Positions 52,285 through 61,028 are shown, numbered from the stretch's first letter. The stretch: DNA of 64,000 nt from Nostoc sp. PCC 7524 (GCF_000316645.1 NC_019684.1:682001-746000); one strand, 5' to 3'. Numbers and translations are program-made. Notes: generated by a model not told the origin, from the letters alone.

Positions 52285-52968
52285 TCACCCATCTTGTAAA
52301 CGTCCGTCTTCCATGTGAACGATACGATCGCCAATATCTAAAATCCGAGCATCGTGGGTGACAATTAACACAGAACAATGTTCTTCTTTGGCGAGACGCT
52401 GAATAATATCCACTACATCCCGCCCGGTTTTACTATCTAGTGATGAGGTGGGTTCATCGGCTAAGACTAACTTGGGTTGCGCTACTAATGCACGCGCGAT
52501 CGCCACTCTTTGTTTTTGTCCTCCTGATAATTTCTCTGGGTAATAATCCACGCGATCGCCTAATCCCACCGCATTTAAAATATTGATAGCCCGTTGTCGA
52601 TATTCATTTTTAGGAATTTCTGAATGTAGTTTTAAAGACATCCGCACGTTACCATAAGCAGTCAAGCATTTGAGTAAGTTGTGATGTTGAAAGATAAAGC
52701 CAATTTGATTTCTTACTCGCGTTAACTGCTTTTTATTACAACCTTTGAGTTCTTGATTAAATATTTTCAAACTTCCCTCTTGTACTGAACGCAAACCACC
52801 AATCAGTGAGAGTAAAGTTGTCTTACCGCTACCGGAAGGGCCTGTGAGAATGACAATTTCACCTGGATAAATTGCTAAATCTATATTTGTTAAAACAGGT
52901 TTTTGTAATGTTCCCTGTCCAAAACTGTGGTTGAGATTGGTGACAGTAACAGTGGGAGAAGTATTCAT
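52285..52968 (-). CDS. devA: ABC exporter ATP-binding subunit, DevA type
   Basis: ATPase of a DevBCA/MacB-like exporter, the type that in Nostoc exports heterocyst glycolipids or other envelope compounds with TolC. The 227-residue protein has Walker A LTGPSGSGKTTLLSLIGGL (~37-55), Q loop in IGFIFQHHNLLKCLTAYGNV, signature LSGGQKQRVAIARA, Walker B LVLADEPTSSLD and switch His in VLIVTHDARI. It follows devC by 14 bp. Several dev-like operons occur per genome, so assignment to the heterocyst-specific copy is not possible from this window. Confidence 0.92.
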   Translation of the reverse strand: MNTSPTVTVTNLNHSFGQGTLQKPVLTNIDLAIYPGEIVILTGPSGSGKTTLLSLIGGLRSVQEGSLKIFNQELKGCNKKQLTRVRNQIGFIFQHHNLLKCLTAYGNVRMSLKLHSEIPKNEYRQRAINILNAVGLGDRVDYYPEKLSGGQKQRVAIARALVAQPKLVLADEPTSSLDSKTGRDVVDIIQRLAKEEHCSVLIVTHDARILDIGDRIVHMEDGRLQDG

Positions 52969-52982
52969 ACAATTTTGAATTG

Positions 52983-54197
52983 TTAAAACACGTCGGCGGG
53001 ATCGGCGGAACGAAGTTTTGTGGTAGCGATCGCACCGGAAACGCTACACATAATAATAGTTAACAGAAAAACTTGAATGGCGACACTCGTTTTCATCACT
53101 AGGGGAATGCGTGTGAGTGTGACTAATAAATCATACAGAGCGACAGAGGCGAAAAAGCCGGGGATAAATCCCAATACGCCAAGAATGACAGCTTCTTGTA
53201 AAATGACCATGAGTAGGGAGCGATCGCTATAACCCATTGCTTTTAAGGTTGCATATTCTGGTAAATGATCGCTGACATCAGAGTAGAGAACTTGATAGAG
53301 AATAATCACACCTACTACAAAACCGACAATCGTACCAAATTTGAGGATGATTCCCTCTGGTTGGGAAGCGTGAAACTGTTGTTCTCGTTCAATTAATTCC
53401 TCGTGGGTGAACACACTCATCTCTGGGGGGAGACGTTGACGTAACTGTGCTTGGACTGTTTTGATATCTGCGCCTGGTTTCAGTTTCACAACTCCTAGTC
53501 TCACTGAGTTGAGACTGTTCTGCCCATTTCGCAAAGCATAGTTCCAATCACTAATAATCACATTCCCTTTATCGTTCATCGTGCTACCCATGCTAAATAG
53601 TCCGACTACATAAGTGCGCTGATTTTCCATGAGAGTGACTACATCTTTTTGCTGAGTTAATAATTGCGGAATGTCTCCTAAAGAAGCTTGGGAAAGACGA
53701 TCAAATAAAACTGCATCTGGTGTAGTTAATTTCGGAAGTTGTTGCTGAATTTCTGGTGATTTCAACACAAAAGATTGGGTAGGGTTGAACGCAATCACTC
53801 GGACTTCGTTACCAAAAAACCCGCGTCTGCGTTGTGTTCTCTGTCTGGAACTGCTGGTTTGAGATAATTGGTTGGGATTCGCCCAATTTGCTCTATTAAT
53901 ATAAACTGGTGCAACAACTTCCACGCCATCAACTGAGGCGGCTTGATAAAGATAAGCACGGGGGAAGGAAATTCTAAACTGTAAACTGGGGCTAAATGTG
54001 GAAACTAAGATTAAGTCGCCTCCCAAGCTTTCATGTAGTTTAGTTGTTCCCTCTGTCAGCATTGATAATAATCCCATTTGGGAAAACATCAGGATATTGG
54101 CAAAGCATACACCTGTAGTAGCGACGGCTAGACGTACCTTTTGATGGGACAATTGCGCCCAGGCGAGGGGAGTTTCTAGGTGGAGGTGTTTGAACAT
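52983..54197 (-). CDS. devC: ABC exporter permease subunit, DevC type
   Basis: MacB/FtsX-type permease of 404 residues. One N-terminal membrane helix (LAVATTGVCFANILMFSQMG), a large periplasmic domain (~60-270) that would contact DevB, and three C-terminal helices (KFGTIVGFVVGVIILYQVLY, VILGVLGFIPGFFASVALYD, FLLTIIMCSVSGAIATTKL) with the conserved LPEYATLKAMGYSDRSL loop. Start at 54197 lies directly beside a heptamer repeat array. Forms an operon with devA, 14 bp downstream; devB lies 422 bp upstream across repeats. Confidence 0.92.
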   Translation of the reverse strand: MFKHLHLETPLAWAQLSHQKVRLAVATTGVCFANILMFSQMGLLSMLTEGTTKLHESLGGDLILVSTFSPSLQFRISFPRAYLYQAASVDGVEVVAPVYINRANWANPNQLSQTSSSRQRTQRRRGFFGNEVRVIAFNPTQSFVLKSPEIQQQLPKLTTPDAVLFDRLSQASLGDIPQLLTQQKDVVTLMENQRTYVVGLFSMGSTMNDKGNVIISDWNYALRNGQNSLNSVRLGVVKLKPGADIKTVQAQLRQRLPPEMSVFTHEELIEREQQFHASQPEGIILKFGTIVGFVVGVIILYQVLYSDVSDHLPEYATLKAMGYSDRSLLMVILQEAVILGVLGFIPGFFASVALYDLLVTLTRIPLVMKTSVAIQVFLLTIIMCSVSGAIATTKLRSADPADVF

Positions 54198-54270
54198 AGT
54201 AGGTGATAGGTGACAGGTGACAGGTGACAGAGGAAGGTAGATGAGAAATTTGAAGTTCTAAGATTTAAGG

Positions 54271-54483
54271 ATGAGTTCGGAAGACGGAATTTGGGGGTTG
54301 GAACATGAAACTTGGAGTTCTGAGGTTGAGGTTTGGAGTTCTGAACATGAAACTTGGAGTTCTGAGGTTGAAGTTTGGAGTTCGGAACACGAAACTTGGA
54401 GTTCTGAGGTTGAAGTTTGGAGTTCGGAACATGAAACTTGGAGTTCTGAGGTTGAGGCTTGGAGTTCAGAACATGAAACTTGA
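54271..54483 (+). CDS. Possible acidic 14-residue repeat peptide encoded by the minisatellite
   Basis: An open frame of 70 residues from ATG 54271 to TGA, antisense to the dev genes, consists of a short head (MSSEDGIWGL) and 4.3 copies of EHETWSSEVEVWSS. Four of the five differences between DNA units are synonymous third-position changes in this frame. There is no clear Shine-Dalgarno at a good distance, no signal sequence and no similarity I recognise, and the same DNA is also open in another frame. Reality as a gene is doubtful; listed because of the substitution pattern. Confidence 0.2.
   Translation: MSSEDGIWGLEHETWSSEVEVWSSEHETWSSEVEVWSSEHETWSSEVEVWSSEHETWSSEVEAWSSEHET
54301..54483. repeat. 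42-bp tandem repeat, 4.3 copies
   Basis: Units at 54301-54342, 54343-54384, 54385-54426, 54427-54468 and a 15-bp partial. Each unit is itself two related 21-mers (GAACATGAAACTTGGAGTTC and GAGGTTGAGGTTTGGAGTTC starts). Units differ at only five positions. Confidence 0.95.
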
Positions 54484-54619
54484 GGCTTTGAACATCAACT
54501 TTGTTTCTTCTAGTTCCTTTTACCTCCTGAAAAGTGTAGGTTTTTAATTAAGGAATGCGTGATGACTGTAAAATCAACCTCAAAATCATCATTTCTTCAA
54601 CCCCTACACCCCTACACCC

Positions 54620-55807
54620 TCAAACCTCAATCCTCACCCTCACCTGCATCCCAGTCAAAGCCGCGACTTTGGGGCTATCTTCGGGATCAATGCGGATTTT
54701 TACTTCTACTACTCGCGCATTTATATCATTAGTGGGGTTATTTTGGTCTTGATTGAGGCGTGTTTTACCGACTTGCAAGCCAATTTGAGCGACTTTTCCC
54801 TGCAATTCGCCACTAAAGCCGCCATACTCGCTAGTAATGATGGCTGGTTGTCCTAGCTTCACTTTGACGATATCAGTTTCGTAGATTTCCGCGATCGCAT
54901 ACATTTGTTTTGTTTGTCCTAATTCTGCGATTCCTTCTTGGGTGTTCACCTGTTCACCTACGCGGGTATTGATGCGTAAAATTTGCCCCGCTACGGGAAC
55001 TCTCACTTGGGTATCTTCTAATTGGGCTATACTTTGTTCTACTTGGATTTGCGCTTGTTGCAGTTCGGCTTTGGCTATCTCGACATCAACCGGGCGCACT
55101 TCCTGTAGTCGCTTGAGGTTAGCGGTTTCTTTAGCTAATTGGGCTGTTAATGTAGATGTCGTATTTTCTAATTCCGCTTGATTTTGGGCGAGAATAGCTT
55201 TCGCTCTAGCAAATTGCTCCTCTGCATCATCTAATTCTGCACGCTGAATTGCTCCTTGGGCGGCTAAGGTGACATAACGTTGGTATTTTAACTCGGCATT
55301 CCGCACTGTGGCTTCCGCTTGGGCGATAGTTGCTTGTCTTTGTTTGGTTTCGGTGCGTAACCTGGCTGTTAGTTCTGCGATCGCAGCTTTTTGAGCTGTA
55401 ATTTCACCCTGTTTAGCATCCCCTTGTTGGATTTTCTGCAATTGGGCGCGTTTAATGGCGACATTCGCCTGTGCTTCTCGTAGTTGCTGCTTGACTCTAT
55501 TCTGTCCTTGCAGAATCGCAATTACTTGATTGGCTTGTACAAAGTCGCCTTCTTTCACCAGTATTTGGTTGACACGGCTATCTTGAGCATTCACCACCGA
55601 AATTTTAATTACATCCCCTTGAGGAACTAACTTACCTAAAGCCACCACTTGCGAAGATGCAGTAACTTGCGTTGGTGTGGGGGAATCACGGGGGCCATTT
55701 TGTGCTTGCATTGCACCGCAAGCAGTACAAGTAATTAAACTGAGAATTGCTGTACTAGCAACACAACGCCGCCAAACAGCAGATACACCTTGCTGGAACT
55801 GAACCAT
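54620..55807 (-). CDS. devB: ABC exporter membrane-fusion subunit, DevB type
   Basis: Periplasmic adaptor (HlyD/DevB family) of 395 residues linking the DevCA pump to an outer-membrane channel. N-terminal membrane anchor (VASTAILSLITCTACGAM; the TACG may serve as a lipobox), lipoyl halves VNQILVKEGDFVQANQVIAI and VRVPVAGQILRINTRVGEQV flanking a long coiled-coil hairpin (~100-265, rich in Gln, Ala, Leu), then beta-barrel domains with MYAIAEIYETDIVKVKLGQ. It lies upstream of devC on the same strand, separated by a repeat-filled spacer. Identity as a DevB-type adaptor is firm; cargo unknown. Confidence 0.92.
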   Translation of the reverse strand: MVQFQQGVSAVWRRCVASTAILSLITCTACGAMQAQNGPRDSPTPTQVTASSQVVALGKLVPQGDVIKISVVNAQDSRVNQILVKEGDFVQANQVIAILQGQNRVKQQLREAQANVAIKRAQLQKIQQGDAKQGEITAQKAAIAELTARLRTETKQRQATIAQAEATVRNAELKYQRYVTLAAQGAIQRAELDDAEEQFARAKAILAQNQAELENTTSTLTAQLAKETANLKRLQEVRPVDVEIAKAELQQAQIQVEQSIAQLEDTQVRVPVAGQILRINTRVGEQVNTQEGIAELGQTKQMYAIAEIYETDIVKVKLGQPAIITSEYGGFSGELQGKVAQIGLQVGKTRLNQDQNNPTNDINARVVEVKIRIDPEDSPKVAALTGMQVRVRIEV

Positions 55808-55873
55808 AGTGTTGGATGGAGAGTCTGAGTTTTTTTGTAAACAACAAATATGTCAGAGAACAGCACCAATTAA

Positions 55874-55906
55874 ACCAATTCGCAATTCGCAATTCGCAAT
55901 TCGCAA
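55874..55906. repeat. Heptamer tandem repeat (CAATTCG)
   Basis: Four consecutive CAATTCG units upstream of devB. Confidence 0.85.
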
Positions 55907-55977
55907 TGTTAAATCCAGGCGATCGCGTTAATTCTCAATTGAATGTATCACATAGTTTATTCTTTTGCCCCCTGGTT

Positions 55978-56721
55978 TCATGATTTAGATTTACTCACAA
56001 ATACAAAGCCTCGTGTTTTAGCTGAAACTGAATCAACTGTGTTCATAGCTTTCCATAACTCGGCTGTCTTTACCCAAACAGGTGGATATTTATAACGGGA
56101 AACATCCATAATTAAAAATCTATCTGTCTGCTCGTTATATGCAGCTAAAGGTGATATGTGTCCGCCTCTTTCTTGGTTGATTTCTCTGCGTAAATAATTA
56201 ACAATGATAAAATTTCCTGGTTGTTTTAAATTCTTTGCAGCTAAGGTACGAAATTCTTCTAAGCTAGTATCGCCAGCATGATAAACTTTCACATCCACAT
56301 CATAACTAGCAATTAATCCACCTAACTCCTCTAAAGTCATACCTTGACGAGAGACTTTTTCGGGCGTGATCACTGCTTGAGTTTTTTCATTACTAAAAAA
56401 GTTTTCTTGGGTGAATATGCGATAGGGAGAATATTCTGGTGCATCTGGTGCAGGAATTCCTAAACCATTTAATACCATGACAATACTTGCAACACCGCAG
56501 TAGGCTTGATTATTCTGAGTAACAAATTGCATACTCAAAGGAAAAAAGTCTTCTCTGGCGCGACTTGTAAGTAATAAGCTTTTCCCTGGATCAGAATTAA
56601 AGTTAATTAAGTTATTTGATAGTGGTAGAGTTTGAGATATAGCGTTACCGCTAGAAATAGACAAGCCAATAATTGTGGCTGGGAGCAAGGTTTTAATTTT
56701 GTTTTTAAAAGTAAAATTCAT
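55978..56721 (-). CDS. Bacterial phytochelatin synthase-like peptidase (glutathione hydrolase)
   Basis: Papain-like enzyme of the phytochelatin synthase family. The bacterial form lacks the plant C-terminal domain and mainly cleaves glycine from glutathione to give gamma-glutamylcysteine. The catalytic triad is complete: Cys75 in NNQAYCGVASIVMVLN, His188 in QERGGHISPLAAYN and Asp206 in RFLIMDVSRYKYPPVWV; spacing equals the Nostoc enzyme (70/183/201 as I recall) plus five. A signal-like N-terminus (IKTLLPATIIGLSISSGNAIS) suggests export to periplasm or lumen. It is the last gene after an osmoprotectant-type ABC transporter on the same strand, 43 bp behind the binding protein. Confidence 0.93.
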   Translation of the reverse strand: MNFTFKNKIKTLLPATIIGLSISSGNAISQTLPLSNNLINFNSDPGKSLLLTSRAREDFFPLSMQFVTQNNQAYCGVASIVMVLNGLGIPAPDAPEYSPYRIFTQENFFSNEKTQAVITPEKVSRQGMTLEELGGLIASYDVDVKVYHAGDTSLEEFRTLAAKNLKQPGNFIIVNYLRREINQERGGHISPLAAYNEQTDRFLIMDVSRYKYPPVWVKTAELWKAMNTVDSVSAKTRGFVFVSKSKS

Positions 56722-56735
56722 AGTTACGAAAACTG

Positions 56736-56764
56736 TATTTCATGCAGAGATGCAGAGAGAAATT
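56736..56764. repeat. Dispersed repeat TCATGCAGAGATGCAGAGAG
   Basis: A diverged member of the ACGCAGAGG repeat family lies in the short gap between the binding-protein gene and the phytochelatin synthase-like gene. Confidence 0.55.
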
Positions 56765-57673
56765 TTATGAGAGATTGAGCATTGCTTTGGATTTACGGAA
56801 GTCGCGTACTACTGTTTTGATGTCTTGGAGTTCTCCTTCTACTAAATAGTTAAGTTGTCGCATTTCATCGGCGGAAATTTTCCCGGTGATTTGATTAATG
56901 GCGTTTCTGATTTGTGGATATTTTTTTAAAGTTTCTTGTCTGACAATTGGTGTGGCTTCGTAAGGGGGAAAGTATTGTCTATCATCTTTGAGAACAAATA
57001 AACCCAAGCGTGCAATTTGCCCGTCTGTAGAATTCCCTGCTACCATATCCACTTGTTTTTGAATTAAGGCTCGATATATTAAACCCAAGTCCATAATTTG
57101 GGGTGGCTTGTTAAATTCCAAATTATAGGTTTTCGCTAAACCCGGAAAACCATCTTCTCGTTCTAAAAATTCGTAACCAAAACCGCCACGCCATTGGGGT
57201 GTATATTGGGCTGCTTCTGATAAGGTTTGAATGTTGTAACGTTGAGCGTCTTCTCCTCTAATAATTATGGCAAAGGTATTTTCAAACCCCAAGCTAGGCA
57301 TTACTTCCAGTTGAAATTGTTGAGCATAGGCTTGTTTAAGTTTCTCATAAACTACTTTGGGGTCATTAATCACTGCTTGCTTTAAAATTCCTGTAAATGC
57401 TGTACCTGTATATTCAATATAAGCATCAATTTTGCCCGCAGTAATTGCTTGATGACAGACAAAAGAACCACCCAAGCGAGGACGGCGAACTACTTTTAAA
57501 TTAGTCGTGTCTTCAATTTGTTGGGCTAAAAGCTCACCTAAAATATCTTGTTCAGTAAAGTCTTTGGATGCTATAATAATATCGCCGCTATTGCTAATTG
57601 GGTTGGTTTTGCAACTAGCGATCGCCATCACTAACGTCAAGCTTAATAAAAAAACTATCAAAAATTTTTTCAT
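56765..57673 (-). CDS. Glycine betaine/osmoprotectant-type ABC transporter substrate-binding lipoprotein
   Basis: A 302-residue periplasmic lipoprotein (lipobox MAIASC, Cys21) of the OpuC/OsmX type. Typical motifs are IIIASKDFTEQDILGELLAQ, KVVRRPRLGGSFVCHQAI, KIDAYIEYTGTAF, LGFENTFAIIIR and DMVAGNSTDGQIARLGLFVL with FPPYEATPIVR. It would deliver a quaternary-amine or similar solute to the adjacent permease. Gap to the permease gene is 22 bp. The ligand cannot be fixed: the family binds betaine, choline, carnitine and others. Confidence 0.92.
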   Translation of the reverse strand: MKKFLIVFLLSLTLVMAIASCKTNPISNSGDIIIASKDFTEQDILGELLAQQIEDTTNLKVVRRPRLGGSFVCHQAITAGKIDAYIEYTGTAFTGILKQAVINDPKVVYEKLKQAYAQQFQLEVMPSLGFENTFAIIIRGEDAQRYNIQTLSEAAQYTPQWRGGFGYEFLEREDGFPGLAKTYNLEFNKPPQIMDLGLIYRALIQKQVDMVAGNSTDGQIARLGLFVLKDDRQYFPPYEATPIVRQETLKKYPQIRNAINQITGKISADEMRQLNYLVEGELQDIKTVVRDFRKSKAMLNLS

Positions 57674-57695
57674 AACCTATAGTTATTTAAAACTA

Positions 57696-58355
57696 TTAAC
57701 TTTTAACCTTTAATTTCTTCTCCAACCATCCAATTAATAAATCAGCTAGTAGTGCTATAACCGCCGCCGGTACTGCCCCAGCTAAAATTAACTGATTATT
57801 AACTACTGCAATTCCCCGAAAGATAAACACTCCCAACCCCCCAGCACCAATTGCGGCTGCAATCGTTGCAATGCCAATAGCGATGACTGTCGCCACCCTT
57901 ACCCCTGCTAAAATCACACCCACTGCTAAGGGAATTTCTACTTGTAATAACAATTGTCTATCTGTCATCCCCATCCCTCGCCCAGCTTCCCGAATCGCAG
58001 GATCTACCCCTGTAATACCTGTATAAGTATTACGAATTATCGGCAACAGGGAATATAAAGTTAAAGCAACAATGGCAGGAACAACACCAATTCCACCAAT
58101 GACAGGCACAGGAATTAATAAACCGAATAATGCCAAACTGGGAATTGTTTGGAGAATATTAGCAATACCCAAAATAGGCTGACGTAGTTGAGTTTTACGG
58201 GTGATTAAAATTCCTAACGGAATCCCGATAATAATGGCAACGCTAATAGCAACACCCACCAAAAATAAATGTTCTAGGGTGTGTTGTAAAATTTCTGGTG
58301 CGTACTTAATCAGGAAGAAATCTTTCATAAGTTGTCTTGCAGGGAACGCAGACAT
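57696..58355 (-). CDS. Osmoprotectant-type ABC transporter permease
   Basis: A 219-residue inner-membrane permease of the OpuCB/ProW type with about six helices. It carries the family's GIPLGILITRK, NILQTIPSLALFGLLIPVP and the EAA-like loop REAGRGMGMTDRQLLLQVEI PLA-type sequence, plus IAAAIGAGGLGVFIFRGIAV. Its start lies 31 bp inside the upstream ATPase gene, indicating coupled translation. Start could also be Met10 (MKDFFLIKY). Confidence 0.92.
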   Translation of the reverse strand: MSAFPARQLMKDFFLIKYAPEILQHTLEHLFLVGVAISVAIIIGIPLGILITRKTQLRQPILGIANILQTIPSLALFGLLIPVPVIGGIGVVPAIVALTLYSLLPIIRNTYTGITGVDPAIREAGRGMGMTDRQLLLQVEIPLAVGVILAGVRVATVIAIGIATIAAAIGAGGLGVFIFRGIAVVNNQLILAGAVPAAVIALLADLLIGWLEKKLKVKS

Positions 58356-59083
58356 TGTAAGAAGGCTAGACTTTCAGGATGTTGCGATCGCATAAATTCA
58401 TCCTTTGTCCCTAATACTATCAATTCTCCCCCATACATTAACCCAATTCTAGAAGCCAAAACAAAGGCTTCTTGAATATCATGGGTGACAAAAACGACTG
58501 TCTTGCCTAATTCTTGCTGTAATCGGTGAAATTCTTGTTGTAATTCTAAGCGGGTAATAGGATCAAGTGCGCCAAAGGGTTCATCCATTAATAATACAGG
58601 CGGATCTGCGGCTAAAGCCCTGGCTACACCTACCCTTTGTCTTTGTCCCCCCGATAATTCATGGGGATAACGCCTAGCGAACTGTGCCGGATCTAAACCT
58701 ACCAAATGTAATAATTCGTATACTCGCGTTTTAATTTGTTTTGGTTGCCACCCTTCCAAACTAGGAACTAAACCCACATTACGTTCTACCGTAAAATGGG
58801 GAAACAAACCAGTTTCTTGAATCACATAACCAATCTTGCGCCGCAGTTTAATTTCATCCCACTGAGTTGTCGGTACACCATCAAATAAAACCTCGCCCTG
58901 AGTAGGTATCAACAGCCGATTAATTAACTTCATAGTCGTAGTTTTGCCGCTACCACTACGCCCCAGCAAGACTAAAGCTTCCCCCCGATGAATAGCAAAA
59001 TTGAGCCGCGACACCAAAGGACGATGATTGCGGCTCAAAGTAACATCACGAAATTCAATAGCAACAGAGTTATTTGGCGGCAT
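58325..59083 (-). CDS. Osmoprotectant-type ABC transporter ATP-binding protein
   Basis: ATPase of 252 residues, OpuCA/ProV group without the C-terminal CBS pair. Walker A VLLGRSGSGKTTTMKLINRL, Q loop KIGYVIQETGLFPHFTVERN, signature LSGGQRQRVGVARALAADPP, Walker B LLMDEPFGALDPITRLELQ and His switch VVFVTHDIQEAF are all intact. It is the first gene of the four-gene run ending in the phytochelatin synthase-like gene and overlaps the permease by 31 bp. Confidence 0.93.
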   Translation of the reverse strand: MPPNNSVAIEFRDVTLSRNHRPLVSRLNFAIHRGEALVLLGRSGSGKTTTMKLINRLLIPTQGEVLFDGVPTTQWDEIKLRRKIGYVIQETGLFPHFTVERNVGLVPSLEGWQPKQIKTRVYELLHLVGLDPAQFARRYPHELSGGQRQRVGVARALAADPPVLLMDEPFGALDPITRLELQQEFHRLQQELGKTVVFVTHDIQEAFVLASRIGLMYGGELIVLGTKDEFMRSQHPESLAFLQCLRSLQDNL

Positions 59084-59104
59084 TAATCTTACGACAAATT
59101 ATCT

Positions 59105-59165
59105 TGCCTCTTAACCTCAAACTTTACCACTCTGCGTTCCTCTGCGTAAACCTCCGCGCACCTCC
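59105..59165. repeat. Dispersed repeat (CTCTGCGTTCCTCTGCGT type)
   Basis: CTCTGCGTTCCTCTGCGTAA and CCTCCGCGCACCTCCGCGTT are inverse-orientation members of the ACGCAGAGG family, in the gap between two ABC transporter gene sets. Confidence 0.65.
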
Positions 59166-59181
59166 GCGTTTAAAAATACCA

Positions 59182-60870
59182 CTAACTACCCGCTAATAAA
59201 ACTCTTGTCGCCGACTCACCCACCTGCTTTAATTGGCGCGTCATTCGGAACAACATCAAACCTAAAATACCCATGTGTCCCATTATTGCCAAAAAAGTTG
59301 TGATTGCTGATAATTCCCCTGACGGATACAAAGCAATCAGAGGCGCAGCTACAGACAATAGCCACCAGAAAGTGTAGTTTGTGGGATTGGAAAACAATAT
59401 GGCTAAAGCAACTACTGGCAAAATAATTACAGCACCCAAAATCCCATTAGTCCAAAATAGCCGTTGTCCATTTTTCATCAATAAAAGTAGCTGAGTTAAG
59501 GCTGCATAGATAACAGCAAGACTACCAGCAAAAATTAAAGCTATGAACGAGTGGAATTTGTGATCTAAGCCGCTAGAAGAGATGAGAACGAATAAACTTA
59601 AACCGCTAATAGCGATTATGGCATTAAGAGCGATCGCAACTACACCTGGACTTTTTTCACCCCAAATTAAATCTTGAATTAAATTTCGCTGCTCACCCTG
59701 CTGATTACCGAAATGACGATAACGCGCCCAATCTTGTAAGGTGTGACGATGGGGAGTTAATGCAGCGATTAAATACAAGAACAAAAACAAATTCAGAAAC
59801 ATCAGGTAAGCCATGTTTTCTGTCAGGGCAGAATTAGAATTGTAATCACTAAAGACTAATTTTGGCCAATCTGCACAACCGATGGTGATAATTGTGAAAG
59901 CAATAGTGAGTAAATAACTCTGCTGTTTACTCAGCATGGTAGCATTGCGATCGCCAAAGCAACGTTGCAAAGATTGCCAGATAAAATAAGCCCCTAACAA
60001 ATGAGTCAATACAGCAAAGCCAATGATTGTTACCCAACTATTTCCTAACGGTAGAGCAAACCAATGGAAATTCTCCAACTGCAACTCAGTAGATGAATTA
60101 TACAAAGAGTTAGGAATAAAATAGTATGGGTCAATCAGTTTTAACACAGCAAATGGGTAATTATATGATATTTCATCTCTAAGTCCTTGCTGCGTTAACA
60201 GTAACAATCCTAAAACCGCACCACTGCCCAACCAAGATTGAAAGCCGCCTAACCAAGAACCAACTAAACCAAATAACAGTGCGCCACTGAAATAAAACAG
60301 GCTAGTAGTAATCACAATTATATAAAAGCTAAAAATCGAGCGCCAAGTAATTTGGGCATTTAAACCTAACCACAAATGCACAGGAATTGCTAGCAACACC
60401 CCCAAATATATCAGTATAGGAACTCCTAACATCTTACCTAAGAGAATACTTTGGGGTGATTGAGGACTCAAGCGAATAAAATTCAGAGTATCGCGCCGCT
60501 CTTCTGTAGATAAGTCGTGGATAATTAAATAACTACCTGCTACTAGAATTGCCAAGAATCCGATAATACTCAGCGAACTAAATATATCTTGAAACCATAG
60601 CTGCCAGTTAATTACTACATTACCAAAACCATCTAAAAAACATTCCTGTGCGATATCTAAATACTTACCTGTACAGTATCTATTTGAGTTGACATATACG
60701 ATACTGTGACTATTGGGTAAGAGACTTTGGAAATATAGGAATACTCCCAACTGAGTTAAAAACGAGGTGGTAATTACTAACAGGACATTACGTTTCTGTA
60801 AGCGCCCTTTAATCTCCCGTAATAGTTGAGGATTTAAATCTCCAATTTGGCTAATCCAGTTGGTATACAT
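59182..60870 (-). CDS. ABC-2 type transporter permease (second paralogue)
   Basis: A 562-residue membrane protein with about 12 helices. It starts with a cytoplasmic segment IGDLNPQLLREIKGRLQKRN and shares with its upstream neighbour the blocks EERRDTLNFIRLSPQSPQSI-LLGKMLGVPILIYLGVL, LTPHRHTLQDWARYRHF, IWGEKSPGVVAIALNAII and the C-terminal VGESATRVLLAGS. It would form the export channel with the neighbouring ATPase. Cargo unknown. A repeat-bearing gap of 158 bp separates it from the first permease gene. Confidence 0.85.
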   Translation of the reverse strand: MYTNWISQIGDLNPQLLREIKGRLQKRNVLLVITTSFLTQLGVFLYFQSLLPNSHSIVYVNSNRYCTGKYLDIAQECFLDGFGNVVINWQLWFQDIFSSLSIIGFLAILVAGSYLIIHDLSTEERRDTLNFIRLSPQSPQSILLGKMLGVPILIYLGVLLAIPVHLWLGLNAQITWRSIFSFYIIVITTSLFYFSGALLFGLVGSWLGGFQSWLGSGAVLGLLLLTQQGLRDEISYNYPFAVLKLIDPYYFIPNSLYNSSTELQLENFHWFALPLGNSWVTIIGFAVLTHLLGAYFIWQSLQRCFGDRNATMLSKQQSYLLTIAFTIITIGCADWPKLVFSDYNSNSALTENMAYLMFLNLFLFLYLIAALTPHRHTLQDWARYRHFGNQQGEQRNLIQDLIWGEKSPGVVAIALNAIIAISGLSLFVLISSSGLDHKFHSFIALIFAGSLAVIYAALTQLLLLMKNGQRLFWTNGILGAVIILPVVALAILFSNPTNYTFWWLLSVAAPLIALYPSGELSAITTFLAIMGHMGILGLMLFRMTRQLKQVGESATRVLLAGS

Positions 60871-60946
60871 AGTTAAAACTCGCTTGCTAATTGGTGATTG
60901 TTAGTGACTCATCACAGACTGACGCAACTAAATATATAGTTTTAAG

Positions 60947-61023
60947 TTCGTAGTAAGGACTTTAGTCCTATTTTTCGCGTAGCGTCTCCTAAGTAGGAAA
61001 TAAATAAAGTCCTCACTACAAAC
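60947..61023. repeat. Interspersed inverted-repeat element (GTAGTAAGGACTTTAGTCCT family)
   Basis: GTTCGTAGTAAGGACTTTAG (60947 on) faces AAAGTCCTCACTACAAAC (61006-61023); the centre holds TTTTTCGCGTAGCGTCTCC. A related copy lies at 653-717. It sits between the two permease genes. Confidence 0.7.
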
Positions 61024-61028
61024 AAAAA

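Larger units (their letters stand above)
54198..54619. repeat. 422-bp devB-devC spacer with heptamer array and 42-bp minisatellite
   Basis: GGTGATA/GGTGACA heptamers at 54202-54232 abut devC. A minisatellite fills 54301-54483. A pyrimidine-rich stretch (CAACCCCTACACCCCTACAC) precedes devB at about 54598. The spacer interrupts an otherwise compact operon. Confidence 0.8.

Noticed and set aside
54305..54547. Second open frame through the 42-bp minisatellite (KLGVLRL repeats)
   Set aside because: Unit differences change amino acids in this frame, including the Met codon, so there is no sign of selection on it.
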